A stretch of 50,894 nt of DNA. It comes from Pseudomonadota bacterium (GTDB taxonomy: Bacteria > Pseudomonadota > Alphaproteobacteria > Sphingomonadales > Sphingomonadaceae). Shown here in pieces: positions 25,669-33,774 of the stretch; position 1 is the stretch's first letter, and each line of letters opens with the position of its first letter. The notes beneath the pieces were generated by a model. That model saw only the letters and a program-made list of their open reading frames with translations. It searched no databases and was not told the DNA's origin. The position numbers and the translations under genes were made by a program. The stretch lies in contig JAEZZI010000011.1 of assembly GCA_023418595.1 (NCBI GenBank), positions 1 through 50,894 on the forward strand, written 5' to 3'.

Positions 25669-28263
25669 CTACGCCCCCAACGCCGTCGTCAGCGCATCGG
25701 CAAGGTTGTCGCTGGTATAGGGTTTCTGCACCACCGGCGTCCGCGCCAGATCGTCGGGCAGTTGCAGCTGGTCGCCATAACCCGTCGCGAAGATCACCGG
25801 CAGGCCCCTTGCCTTGGCGGCATCCGCAATCGGCAGGCTGGTCTCGCTGCCCAGATTGACGTCGAGCACCGCGACCTGGAAATCGCCCGCCGCCAGTTCG
25901 TCGAGTGCATGCGCGATCGTGGCGACGGTGACCACGCGCGTCGCGCCGAGCGCGCGCAGAACATCCTCGGCATCCATCGCAATGATCAGGCTGTCCTCGA
26001 CCAGCAGCACATTGCCCGACAGCGGCCGCTGCGCCGGTGCGTCGGGCGATCGCGGCGGCGTGTCGAGTTGCGCGCGATACGCCTCGACATCGGCATTTGC
26101 CTGTTCGGGCGTCTGCTCGCCCATCACGATATGGCGGCCAGGCACGCAGAACTCCGCCTCCATGCCGGTCGTCACGTAACGGATATCGGCATCGCCGCCC
26201 AGGTCATAGGGGATCGACCGCTGGATGATGGTCGATCCGAAGCCCTGCCGGGTCGGCGGCGTGACCGCAGGCCCGCCACGCTCGCGCCATTCGATGTGGA
26301 GGTCGCCTTCGTCGTCGAGCCGCCATCTGACCGCCACCGTGCCGCTGTCCGACAGCGCGCCATATTTGGCCGAATTGGTCATCAGTTCGTGGACGACCAG
26401 CGCCAGCGTCGAAAACGCCTGGGGTTTGAGCAGCGCCGCTCCGCCGTCCAGCGTCACCCGACCAGCGCGCCCGCCCAGATAGGCGGCGGCCTCGGTCTCG
26501 ATCAGGCGGCGCAGCGGCGCAGGCGACCAGCTGTCCTTGGTGATCTGGTCGTGCGCACGGGCCAGCGCCTCGATCCGCCCTTCGAGCATCGCGATATAGG
26601 CCTTGGTGTCCTGACCCGGATCGCGCGACTGGCGGACCAGCCCGCGGATCAGCGACAGGATGTTGCGGACGCGGTGGTTGAGTTCGGCGATCAGCAGTTC
26701 CTGCCGCTCATTCGCCTTGCGTCGTTCCTCGCGCGCGTCGTCGGACAGGCGCAGCACCACCTCGATCAGCGCGGCGCGCAGCATTTCGGCGACGCGGCGT
26801 TCCGGGTCGGTCCAGATCGCGCTGCGCCCGCGTACTTCCTGGCTCCACGCCTCGAAGCTCTTGCGCGGCGACAGGCGCGGACCGTTCGGTCCCCATTCGG
26901 CGGGCTTGTGCGGATCGCCTGCCCAATGGACCGTCCGCACCTTTTCCTGACGGAACAGCAGCACGTAATCGCGCGGGGACCGCGATACCGGAATCGCCAG
27001 CAATCCGGCGGCGACATCCTGATATTCCTCGGCAGCGGGAAGCACTTCGGCCAGATGATCGGTCGCAAACACCCGGCCCGACGCCATCGCGTTCAGTCGG
27101 CGGACGATCGCCGGAATGGCGGTGGCGGGCGGGACGTTGCCCGACAGCGCGACCTGGCCATCGACCGAGATCGCGATGCCGTCGCACGGCACGACGCTGC
27201 GCATCTGGTCGCCCAGCCATTCGGGGTCTTCGAGCAGCCCGGCGTCGCCCGCGACCGCCGCGATCAACCGGTCACCGGTCGTCCGCGCCGTGGTTTCATA
27301 TTCCGACAGCGACGCGCGCTCGCGGCTTTCCAGTTTCAGCGCGAACATCTGCCCGAACAGTTCGGCGATCGATCGCCGTTCGAAATCGGGGCGACGCGGG
27401 CTGTAATGGTGGCACGCGAACAGCCCCCATAACTTGTCGTCGACGATGATCGAAATCGACAGCGACGCGCCGACGCCCATATTGGTCAGATATTCGATGT
27501 GGATCGGCGACACCGCGCGCAGGATCGACAGCGACAGGTCGATCGGTGCGCCGCGTTCGTCGAGCCGGGGGACGATCGGCACCGCCTGCGCGGCGATATC
27601 GGAAATGACGCGGAACGGATTGCGGATATAGAGCCGCCGTGCCTGCGCCGGAATGTCGCTGGCCGGATAGCGCAGCCCCATGAAGCTGCCGATGCCCGAA
27701 CGCGCGGCCTCCGCCACCACCGTCCCGGCGCCGTCCTGATCGAATTGATAGACCATGACCCGGTCGAACCCGGTCAGCGCGCGAACCTGGCGCGCGCCTT
27801 CGCGGTAGAGTTCGCTCAGCCCTTCGGCATGGTCCAGCCGCGACATCATCGCGCGGATGGTGCTGGCGGTATCGCCCAGCGGCGTGGCCGAGGATTCCTC
27901 CCCCTCGATCACGATCGTGTCGCCGACCATGTGGAGCGCGAAATCATAGCGGCGGGTGCCGCCGGCGGTCGGGATTTTCACCCCGAACACGCGTTCAACC
28001 GCGTCGGCGCCGCGCAGCAGCGTCAGTCGGTTGCGGATGGTATGAACCGCCTCCTCGCCCAGATGGTCGGATGCCTCGGTGCCCAGCATCTCGTCCGCCG
28101 ACCGGCCGAACACCGTATCGACATTGGCGGACGCACGCTTGACCAGCCAGTCGGGCGACAGCGCGATCAGGAAGCCGAACGGCTGGATCGCCCCCAGCTC
28201 GTGGATCGGCTCCCGGTCGCAATTGGTCAGGTCCACGTCGAAACCGGTCGTCGCCACGCTCAC
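25669..28263 (-). CDS. bphP: bacteriophytochrome with HWE kinase and fused receiver
   Basis: 864 aa red/far-red photoreceptor. The N-terminal PAS domain carries the biliverdin-binding Cys15 in DLTNCDREPIHELGAIQPFG. The GAF domain has the PASDIP motif at 200-205 and SPIHIEYLTNMGV and CHHYSPR. The PHY domain keeps the tongue motif PRKSFEAW. The output module is an HWE-type histidine kinase with the acceptor His in ELNHRVRNILSL (about 528), and the C-terminus is a receiver domain with Asp in AVLDVNLG (about 800). I chose the GTG at 28263 because it overlaps the bphO stop by four bases (GTGA). The target of the kinase is not encoded next to it. Confidence 0.95.
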   Translation of the reverse strand: MSVATTGFDVDLTNCDREPIHELGAIQPFGFLIALSPDWLVKRASANVDTVFGRSADEMLGTEASDHLGEEAVHTIRNRLTLLRGADAVERVFGVKIPTAGGTRRYDFALHMVGDTIVIEGEESSATPLGDTASTIRAMMSRLDHAEGLSELYREGARQVRALTGFDRVMVYQFDQDGAGTVVAEAARSGIGSFMGLRYPASDIPAQARRLYIRNPFRVISDIAAQAVPIVPRLDERGAPIDLSLSILRAVSPIHIEYLTNMGVGASLSISIIVDDKLWGLFACHHYSPRRPDFERRSIAELFGQMFALKLESRERASLSEYETTARTTGDRLIAAVAGDAGLLEDPEWLGDQMRSVVPCDGIAISVDGQVALSGNVPPATAIPAIVRRLNAMASGRVFATDHLAEVLPAAEEYQDVAAGLLAIPVSRSPRDYVLLFRQEKVRTVHWAGDPHKPAEWGPNGPRLSPRKSFEAWSQEVRGRSAIWTDPERRVAEMLRAALIEVVLRLSDDAREERRKANERQELLIAELNHRVRNILSLIRGLVRQSRDPGQDTKAYIAMLEGRIEALARAHDQITKDSWSPAPLRRLIETEAAAYLGGRAGRVTLDGGAALLKPQAFSTLALVVHELMTNSAKYGALSDSGTVAVRWRLDDEGDLHIEWRERGGPAVTPPTRQGFGSTIIQRSIPYDLGGDADIRYVTTGMEAEFCVPGRHIVMGEQTPEQANADVEAYRAQLDTPPRSPDAPAQRPLSGNVLLVEDSLIIAMDAEDVLRALGATRVVTVATIAHALDELAAGDFQVAVLDVNLGSETSLPIADAAKARGLPVIFATGYGDQLQLPDDLARTPVVQKPYTSDNLADALTTALGA

Positions 28264-28886
28264 TCTTTCACAAGCCAATCCCTACCGGCGCGTTCGAACA
28301 TCGAAAATGTGGAGAGCGCAGCACCGATGGCAATTTCAGTTCGACTTTCGTCGTAGAGGATTGCGTCGATCGACGCCAGCAAATTGGCCCAATTCCCAGA
28401 GGGTTTATGTGCATCAAGATAGGATTTGGGAAATTCCGCAGGCACGCGTCGCGCGAGAAATCTGCCGCCGAGGCGGGAGCCTTCGACGACGTAGAGGACG
28501 CCGGCGAGAGTGGGCTCTATATCCCCCACCCCGTTCGTGCTGAGCTTGTCGAAGCACAGTCCCTCTTTCTTCCTTTCCGCCCGGTGGCACAAAGAAAAGG
28601 ACAGCGCTTCGACAAGCTCAGCACGAACGGGGTGGGGTTGGGCGTTTAGAGCCGCGAGGTCTGCGAGGATGAGTTGCCCCCGTTTCCGTTCCCCCCAATC
28701 CCCCGTCACCCGCTCCGCACCCGCCGCGTCCAGCGCAGCCTCCAGCGGCACCATCGCTGCGGCATGCGCCGACAGGAACCGCGTATATCCATCGCGGTCG
28801 GTCAGATCATAGTCGCCGAACACCGCATCGACCGCCTCGTGCGCATGCGCCGTCGCCGCGCGCAGCCGTCGATGCGTTTCCTTCAT
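28260..28886 (-). CDS. bphO: bacterial heme oxygenase (BphO type) with in-frame repeat insertion
   Basis: 208 aa. Heme oxygenase opens heme to biliverdin, the chromophore of the phytochrome encoded next. The N-terminal helix has the likely proximal ligand His in ATAHAHEAVD (His14 or His16). The signature LAGVLYVVEGSRLGGRFL is at about 127-144. Residues 84-121 (PHPVRAELVEALS through FDKLSTNGVG) are encoded by a perfect palindromic repeat and have no place in the family. Without them the protein would be 170 aa, close to the usual length. The start ATG at 28886 overlaps the purB stop (ATGA), and its stop overlaps the bphP start. Function may be kept if the extra segment loops out. Confidence 0.88.
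   Translation of the reverse strand: MKETHRRLRAATAHAHEAVDAVFGDYDLTDRDGYTRFLSAHAAAMVPLEAALDAAGAERVTGDWGERKRGQLILADLAALNAQPHPVRAELVEALSFSLCHRAERKKEGLCFDKLSTNGVGDIEPTLAGVLYVVEGSRLGGRFLARRVPAEFPKSYLDAHKPSGNWANLLASIDAILYDESRTEIAIGAALSTFSMFERAGRDWLVKE
28524..28637. repeat. palindromic repeat inside the bphO coding region
   Basis: Perfect 32-bp inverted repeat: arms 28524-28555 and 28606-28637, spacer 50 bases. The arm shares the pattern CGTTC...GAGC...GTCGA with the intergenic copies at 10761, 16611 and 47992. The total length of 114 bases is divisible by three and the copy has no stop in the bphO frame. Confidence 0.95.
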
Positions 28887-30202
28887 GCGCCGAACACGCG
28901 GGCGAAGATCGTATCGACCTGACGGAAATGATAGCCCAGGTCGAACTTGTCCTCGATCTCGCTCTCCGAAAGCGCCGCTGTCACCTGCGGATCGGCCTTG
29001 AGCAGATCGAGCAGCGACAGCGCCCCGTCCGATTCCCACACCTTCATCGCGTTGCGCTGAACCAGCGTATAGGCGTCCTCGCGGCTGACCCCCGCCTGGG
29101 TCAGCGCAAGCAACACGCGCTGCGAATGGACGAGGCCGCCCATGCGGTCCAAATTCTTCTGCATCCGCTCGGGGTACACGACAAGCTTGTCCATCACGCC
29201 CGTCAGCCGCGCCAGTGCGAAATCGAGCGTGATCGTCGCGTCCGGGCCGATATAGCGCTCGACCGACGAATGGCTGATGTCGCGTTCGTGCCACAAAGCG
29301 ACATTCTCCAGCGCGGGCGTCACGTAGCCGCGCACCATCCGCGCCAGACCCGTCAGATTCTCGGTCAGCACCGGATTGCGCTTGTGCGGCATCGCCGACG
29401 ACCCCTTTTGGCCGGGCGAGAAATATTCCTCCGCCTCCAGCACTTCGGTCCGCTGCAAATGGCGGACCTCGGTCGCCAGCCGCTCGATCGACGACGCGAT
29501 CACGCCCAGCGTCGCAAAGAACATCGCATGACGATCGCGCGGGATCACCTGCGTCGATACCGGCTCGACCGACAGCCCCAGCTTGGCCGCGACATGCTCC
29601 TCGACCCGCGGGTCGATATTGGCGAATGTCCCGACCGCGCCCGAAATCGCACAGGTCGCGACATCCTTGCGCGCCGCCAACAGCCGCTCGCGATTGCGCG
29701 AAAACTCGGCATAGGCCTGCGCCATCTTCAGCCCGAACGTCACCGGTTCGGCATGGATACCATGGCTGCGACCAATGGTGGGGGTCAGCTTGTGCTCATA
29801 GGCGCGGCGCTTCAGCACCTCGAGCAATTTGTCGAGATCGGCGATCAGGATATCCGCCGCGCGCGCCAGCTGCACCGCGAGCGCCGTATCGAGCACGTCC
29901 GAACTGGTCATCCCCTGATGCAGGAAGCGCGCGTCGGGTCCGACCTTCTCCGATACCCAGGTCAGGAACGCGATCACGTCATGCTTGGTCACCGCCTCGA
30001 TCGCGTCGATGCGTTCGACGTCGATCTCGCCCAGCGTGTCGTTCTCCAGCACCGCCATGATCGCATCGGCGCTGGCTAACGGGATCATCCCGACCTGCCC
30101 CATCGCCTGCGCGGCATAGGCCTCAATCTCGAACCAGATGCGGAACCGCGTCGCAGGCTCCCAGATGGCGACCATGTCGGGGCGGGCATAGCGGGGGACC
30201 AT
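28883..30202 (-). CDS. purB: adenylosuccinate lyase
   Basis: 439 aa. PurB acts twice in purine synthesis, releasing fumarate from SAICAR and from adenylosuccinate. The superfamily signature GSSAMPHKRNPV is present, along with TSSDVLDTALAVQL and GRSHGIHAEPVTFGLK, which contribute the catalytic His residues. The N-terminus MVPRYARPDMVAIWEP is standard. Its stop codon overlaps the bphO start by four bases, so a housekeeping gene leads the photoreceptor pair, which may simply reflect gene packing. Confidence 0.97.
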   Translation of the reverse strand: MVPRYARPDMVAIWEPATRFRIWFEIEAYAAQAMGQVGMIPLASADAIMAVLENDTLGEIDVERIDAIEAVTKHDVIAFLTWVSEKVGPDARFLHQGMTSSDVLDTALAVQLARAADILIADLDKLLEVLKRRAYEHKLTPTIGRSHGIHAEPVTFGLKMAQAYAEFSRNRERLLAARKDVATCAISGAVGTFANIDPRVEEHVAAKLGLSVEPVSTQVIPRDRHAMFFATLGVIASSIERLATEVRHLQRTEVLEAEEYFSPGQKGSSAMPHKRNPVLTENLTGLARMVRGYVTPALENVALWHERDISHSSVERYIGPDATITLDFALARLTGVMDKLVVYPERMQKNLDRMGGLVHSQRVLLALTQAGVSREDAYTLVQRNAMKVWESDGALSLLDLLKADPQVTAALSESEIEDKFDLGYHFRQVDTIFARVFGA

Positions 30203-30344
30203 CGGGCGACCTCATTTTGACAAGCTGAATATCGGTTCATCGCAGGAATCGATCGAGTCCGCGACGAGTTGCGCCTTAGCAGGGGCTAAATGATGCGACA
30301 AATGCTGGTTTCGAGCATTTATAACCCCACATTCCATTTGCGGC

Positions 30345-30360
30345 GTGACAATCACGTCAC
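30345..30360. promoter_or_regulatory. small palindrome upstream of the EF-hand gene
   Basis: GTGAC (30345-30349) and GTCAC (30356-30360) face each other across six bases, 55 bases ahead of the start codon. A second inverted pair, AATGCT/AGCATT, lies at 30301-30319. Either may be an operator, but no regulator is known. Confidence 0.3.
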
Positions 30361-30415
30361 AGTTTCCAAGGGGCGCAACCTCCCAGTGCGACCCGCACAT
30401 AACAGGAGAAATCCG

Positions 30416-30889
30416 ATGTTGAAATATGCTTTTCTTGCCGGTGCTATGGCCATTGCTTCACCTGCTCTTGCCCAGGACATGCCGGTTCAGGACGCGACTG
30501 GTGGTCAGGAGGTGCCGATGACGCAGGATACTGCGCCCGCACCTGACCAGACCATGACCCCTGCGCCCGAAAGCGACGTTCAGGCAGAGGCGGAATCGAC
30601 CGTCAGTGCCGATGCATCGACCAGCCAGGCGGCAACGCCCGAGCAGATCGAACAACTCGTCGAAACCCAGTTCGCGACCTATGACAAGGACTCGACTGGC
30701 GAGCTGAACGAAGAACAGTTCGGCGAATGGATGGTGGCGCTGCGTTCGGCCAGCGAACCCAACCTCCGGCCCGATGCGCCCGAAACCCAAAGCTGGATCG
30801 GCCAGGCATTCGCTCAGGCCGACGCCGATAAAAGCTCGGGAGTTTCGAAAGAAGAGTTGAGCGGTTTCCTCGCCCCCAGCGCGTCTTAA
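30416..30889 (+). CDS. exported EF-hand protein
   Basis: 157 aa with a Sec signal peptide (MLKYAFLAGAMAIASPALAQ), so it is periplasmic or secreted. A Gln/Thr/Pro/Glu-rich disordered stretch is followed by two EF-hand-like loops. The first is DKDSTGELNEEQ, with D1, D3, T5, G6 and Gln instead of Glu at position 12. The second is DADKSSGVSKEE, with D1, D3, S5 and E12. Such small calcium-binding proteins are common in sphingomonads and their role is unknown. The start at 30416 has a good ribosome site (AGGAGA, eight bases upstream); longer frames upstream run into the leader. Confidence 0.82.
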   Translation: MLKYAFLAGAMAIASPALAQDMPVQDATGGQEVPMTQDTAPAPDQTMTPAPESDVQAEAESTVSADASTSQAATPEQIEQLVETQFATYDKDSTGELNEEQFGEWMVALRSASEPNLRPDAPETQSWIGQAFAQADADKSSGVSKEELSGFLAPSAS

Positions 30890-30931
30890 CGACACGCCCG
30901 ACTGCCCCTCTGTAGGGGGTGAGGCATCCGC

Positions 30932-30968
30932 GGCCGTCCGGCATCGTTAGCCGGGCGGCCGTTTCGTT
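30932..30968 (+). terminator. rho-independent terminator after the EF-hand gene
   Basis: GGCCGTCCGGC (30932-30942) pairs with GCCGGGCGGCC (30950-30960) with one mismatch, loop of seven bases, followed by a T-rich GTTTCGTT. Confidence 0.75.
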
Positions 30969-31014
30969 GTCGGGTTCGCGTCCTGGATTACGCCCCAAAT
31001 GTACGCCTCCAAAA

Positions 31015-31037
31015 CGTCATTGCGAGCGCAGCGACGA
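31015..31037. repeat. single arm of a CGTCATTGCGAG repeat
   Basis: CGTCATTGCGAGCGCAGCGACG matches one arm of the repeats at 12936 and 25546, but the opposite arm is missing. It is a truncated copy about 60 bases ahead of the next gene. Confidence 0.65.
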
Positions 31038-31094
31038 CCGGACCGCGGCACCAACACCTTGCACACCCGCGCGCGCCGCCGCACAACTGTCCCA

Positions 31095-31547
31095 ATGGCA
31101 ACGCGCACCCTGACCCCGGCCGAAATCGACCTCGCGCGCAGCGTTTTCGGGACCGCCATCGATTACAGCGCCGCGCGCATCGCCAATCACAAATGGGCCT
31201 TCTTCCAGCCCAAACGCGTGACGATGGCCCCCACCGGCACCATCCATTTCCATCCCGAAAGCCCCGCCTATTGCGACGATTTCGGCTGCGCCAGCCTATC
31301 GCTACAGGGCCATTTCATCCACGAGATGACGCACGTGTGGCAGCATCAGGCGGGCGTCTGCCTCCCCCTCGCCCGCCATCCCTTCTGCCGCTATCATTAT
31401 TCCATAAAACCCGGCTGGCCGCTTCGCCGCTACGGTCTGGAGCAACAGGCCGAAATCGTCCGCCACGCCTTCCTGCTCAGAAACGGGCTGACCGTCCCCG
31501 GCGCGCCCGATGGCCGACAATATGAAAGCATTCTGCCGTTTCGATAA
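31095..31547 (+). CDS. putative HExxH metallopeptidase-like protein (vgr-related type)
   Basis: 150 aa from the ATG at 31095. The central motif FIHEMTHVWQHQ is a zincin-type HExxH. It is preceded by TMAPTGTIHFHPESP and followed by YHYSIKPGWPLRRYGLEQQAEIV, whose Glu could be a third metal ligand. No signal peptide is visible. Similar short proteins in alphaproteobacteria are often labelled vgr-related, but no type VI secretion genes are nearby. Metal binding is likely from the motif, whereas protease activity is not shown. An in-frame upstream start at 30999 would include a truncated repeat, so I prefer 31095. Confidence 0.72.
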   Translation: MATRTLTPAEIDLARSVFGTAIDYSAARIANHKWAFFQPKRVTMAPTGTIHFHPESPAYCDDFGCASLSLQGHFIHEMTHVWQHQAGVCLPLARHPFCRYHYSIKPGWPLRRYGLEQQAEIVRHAFLLRNGLTVPGAPDGRQYESILPFR

Positions 31548-31565
31548 CGCGGGGGACCGCTGGGT

Positions 31566-32162
31566 TTACTGGCCGTATCCCGCGTCATACTCATCGTCGC
31601 GCTGCCATTCGCGCTCGCGCATCTCTCGCCGAGTCACCGGGCGTTCTTCGGCATGGCGTTCCTCGTAATAGCCGCGCTCGCGCAACCGGTCCTCGCGACG
31701 CTCCCGCGCACGCGCCTCGCGTTCGTAGCGCCGCTCGTAGCGATCGGCGCGTTCGCGCATCGCCCGCGCGCGGCGATCTTCGGCTTTGGCCCAGCGCCGG
31801 TCTTCCCACTCGTCTTCGCGCTGGTTGCCGCGCGCCAGCACCGGGCCGTCCTCGCTTGTCGATACGAGTTCGTCGATGCCTTCGGGAAATTCGGCCTGCG
31901 CCTGCTGCCGGGCGGCGAGCGCCACCAGTTCGGCGCGGCGCTCCGCCTCGGCCTTGGCCTTTTCGACCCGCGCGAGTTCGGCGCGTTCCGCCGCTTCGCG
32001 CCGCCGCGCATCGGCATCCTGCGACGCCGCAACCGCCCGCTCCGCCGCGCCCGCATCGGGCACCGCCGCGCCGCCCATTGCGGTGCGCCGCTCCTCCTCG
32101 GTCAGCCCGCCACAGGCGGCGAGCGCCAGGGGTAGCAACAGCAAGCGAAAACGCGGCGACAT
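31566..32162 (-). CDS. charged coiled-coil lipoprotein
   Basis: 198 aa from the ATG at 32162 (MSPRFRLLLLPL). The signal ends in ALAAC, a lipobox. The mature protein is extremely rich in Arg, Glu and Ala, with long heptad-like stretches (residues about 45-90 and 110-190), and ends in DDEYDAGYGQ. I do not recognise a family. The many Arg residues also come from a biased GC-rich sequence, but the lipobox and an uninterrupted frame support a real gene. It converges with the HExxH gene with 18 bases between stops. Confidence 0.65.
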   Translation of the reverse strand: MSPRFRLLLLPLALAACGGLTEEERRTAMGGAAVPDAGAAERAVAASQDADARRREAAERAELARVEKAKAEAERRAELVALAARQQAQAEFPEGIDELVSTSEDGPVLARGNQREDEWEDRRWAKAEDRRARAMRERADRYERRYEREARARERREDRLRERGYYEERHAEERPVTRREMREREWQRDDEYDAGYGQ

Positions 32163-32249
32163 CACGGGGGCAGGCTCCATATGGGCGACGATCCGTCCAC
32201 CCTAACGCCGGACGCGCGCACGATAAAGCTCGCCTTACCGCATCCAGCC

Positions 32250-33281
32250 TTAACCGCGGCTTAGGGTCCGCACGCTTCCGAACACCGACCAGTCGGTGCG
32301 GTCGGTCAGCATTTCCAGCCCCAGCGTCCCCAACCAGCTATTCCCCATCGGGTCGAGCGCCGGCGAGAATACCGCGATCGACGCACGATGCGGCGCGATC
32401 GCCAATATGCCGCCGCCCACCCCCGACTTGGCGGGCAGGCCGACCCGATAGGCGAAATCGCCCGATCCGTCATATTGCCCGCACAGCATCATCAGCGCCA
32501 TGATCCGCCGCGCGCGTTTCGCCGCCGCGACCCCGCGCTCCTGGTCCGGCCCGGCATCGGGATCGTCGTGCATCAGGAAGCGTCCGGCGCGCGCCAGCCC
32601 GCGCGCATCCAGCCGGATCGCGCATTGCGTGGCATAGGCGTCCATCACCGCGTCGAGTTCGTTGTCGAGGTTGCCGTGATGCTTGGCCATGCTCATCAGC
32701 GAGCGGTTCAGATGCCCGCCGGTCCTGCCGCTCGCCACCACGCCATCGTCCAGCTCGATCGCCTCGCCGTCCAGCATGTCGCGCACGAGATCGACGACCT
32801 GCAACGATTTGCGCCGCGTCGCCAGCGACACCAAAGCATCGCACACCACCAGCGCGCCTGCGTTGATGAACGGGTTGCGAGGGATGCCCTTCAGCCGTTC
32901 CAGATCGATGATCGAATTGAACGGATCGCCCGACGGCTCGCGGCCCACCCGGTCCCATAATTTCTCGCCCAGCCCGGCGAGCGCGACTTCGAGCGCGAAC
33001 AATTTGGAGATCGACTGGATCGGAAAGGCGACCCCGGCATTGCCTGCGGATACCAGTTCGCCCTCGGCAGTGAACACCGCGATCCCGAACGCGTCGAAAT
33101 CGCCCTTGTTCGGCGGCTTCTTTCCCTTGGCCTCCGCCGCCGCGATCGCTTCTTCATAGCGCGCGGGCGCCGCGGCGCGGACATCGGCGACCACGCCCTC
33201 GAGCAGCGGCTTCAACGTCGCATGATTCCATTGCCGGCTGTGTCGCGTCACCTGGTCCTCCCGCTTGTTCACCCGCGACAA
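32250..33281 (-). CDS. glsA: glutaminase A
   Basis: 343 aa. This serine-dependent glutaminase, with a beta-lactamase-like fold, turns glutamine into glutamate and ammonia. The SxxK active-site pair is Ser90 and Lys93 in FPIQSISKLF. Other family segments are NPFINAGALVVCD, GHLNRSLMSMAKHHGN and AKSGVGGGILAI. The family is usually about 310 aa; the first ~15 residues here may be untranslated, since a GTG at 33251 is an alternative start. A rearrangement scar lies directly upstream. Confidence 0.93.
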   Translation of the reverse strand: MSRVNKREDQVTRHSRQWNHATLKPLLEGVVADVRAAAPARYEEAIAAAEAKGKKPPNKGDFDAFGIAVFTAEGELVSAGNAGVAFPIQSISKLFALEVALAGLGEKLWDRVGREPSGDPFNSIIDLERLKGIPRNPFINAGALVVCDALVSLATRRKSLQVVDLVRDMLDGEAIELDDGVVASGRTGGHLNRSLMSMAKHHGNLDNELDAVMDAYATQCAIRLDARGLARAGRFLMHDDPDAGPDQERGVAAAKRARRIMALMMLCGQYDGSGDFAYRVGLPAKSGVGGGILAIAPHRASIAVFSPALDPMGNSWLGTLGLEMLTDRTDWSVFGSVRTLSRG

Positions 33282-33314
33282 CGCTTCAGCGGGGCGGAGT
33301 TGCCGCCCGCCGGT

Positions 33315-33536
33315 TCAGAACGGAAAGAACAGCGTGATCGCCGCGATGGCCACGCCAAAGTTGATCAGGTTCAGCGGCAACCCCACGCGGACGAAATCCA
33401 TGTAGCGATACCCCGCCATCTGATAGACGATGACGTTGGTCTGATAGCCGAACGGGGTCGCGAATGCGGTGCTGCCCGCCATCATCACCGCGATCAGGAA
33501 CGGTCGCGGGCTGACCCCCAAGGACGAACTCGACAC
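33315..33536 (-). pseudogene. 3' remnant of an SLC13-type permease
   Basis: About 70 codons remain. LGVSPRPFLIAVMMAGSTAF and then TPFGYQTNVIVY and DFVRVGLPLNLINFGV match the last two or three helices of SLC13/DASS-type anion permeases, which normally have about 400-600 residues. Nothing of the preceding domains is found upstream: homology stops near 33530, where an unrelated plus-strand remnant begins. There is no start codon context or ribosome site. It is therefore a truncated, non-functional fragment. Confidence 0.7.
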
Positions 33537-33750
33537 ATCGCAGGGGTTTCGCCTTCGCCTGACCGGCCGGATCGCGGTGATGCCCGGCGGCAGCGGCCCG
33601 GTGCGTTGCCAGCAGCCCGCAGGCGCCGAGCAACGCCCGATCTGCCTGATCGGCGTGACCTTCGATGCGGTTGCGATCGAAAACGGCGCGAGCGGCGATA
33701 CCGTCGCGACATGGGATACCGCCGAAAGCGACCGCGCGACCGCTCGGTAG
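33525..33750 (+). pseudogene. 3' remnant of an unrecognised gene
   Basis: An open plus-strand frame ending at 33750 has a protein-like composition from about 33537 (RLTGRIAVMPGG, then RPICLIGVTFDAVAIENG and DTVATW). Reading it further upstream enters the antisense of the SLC13 fragment, so its own 5' part is missing. The family is not recognised. The abrupt end at the same point as the SLC13 fragment suggests both were cut by one rearrangement. Confidence 0.4.
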
Positions 33751-33774
33751 CGCGCGAGCCGGCCCCGCTGCGGC

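Noticed and set aside
30212..30400. A 62-residue minus-strand frame upstream of the EF-hand gene
   Set aside because: No motif, no ribosome site, and it overlaps the promoter region of a better supported gene.
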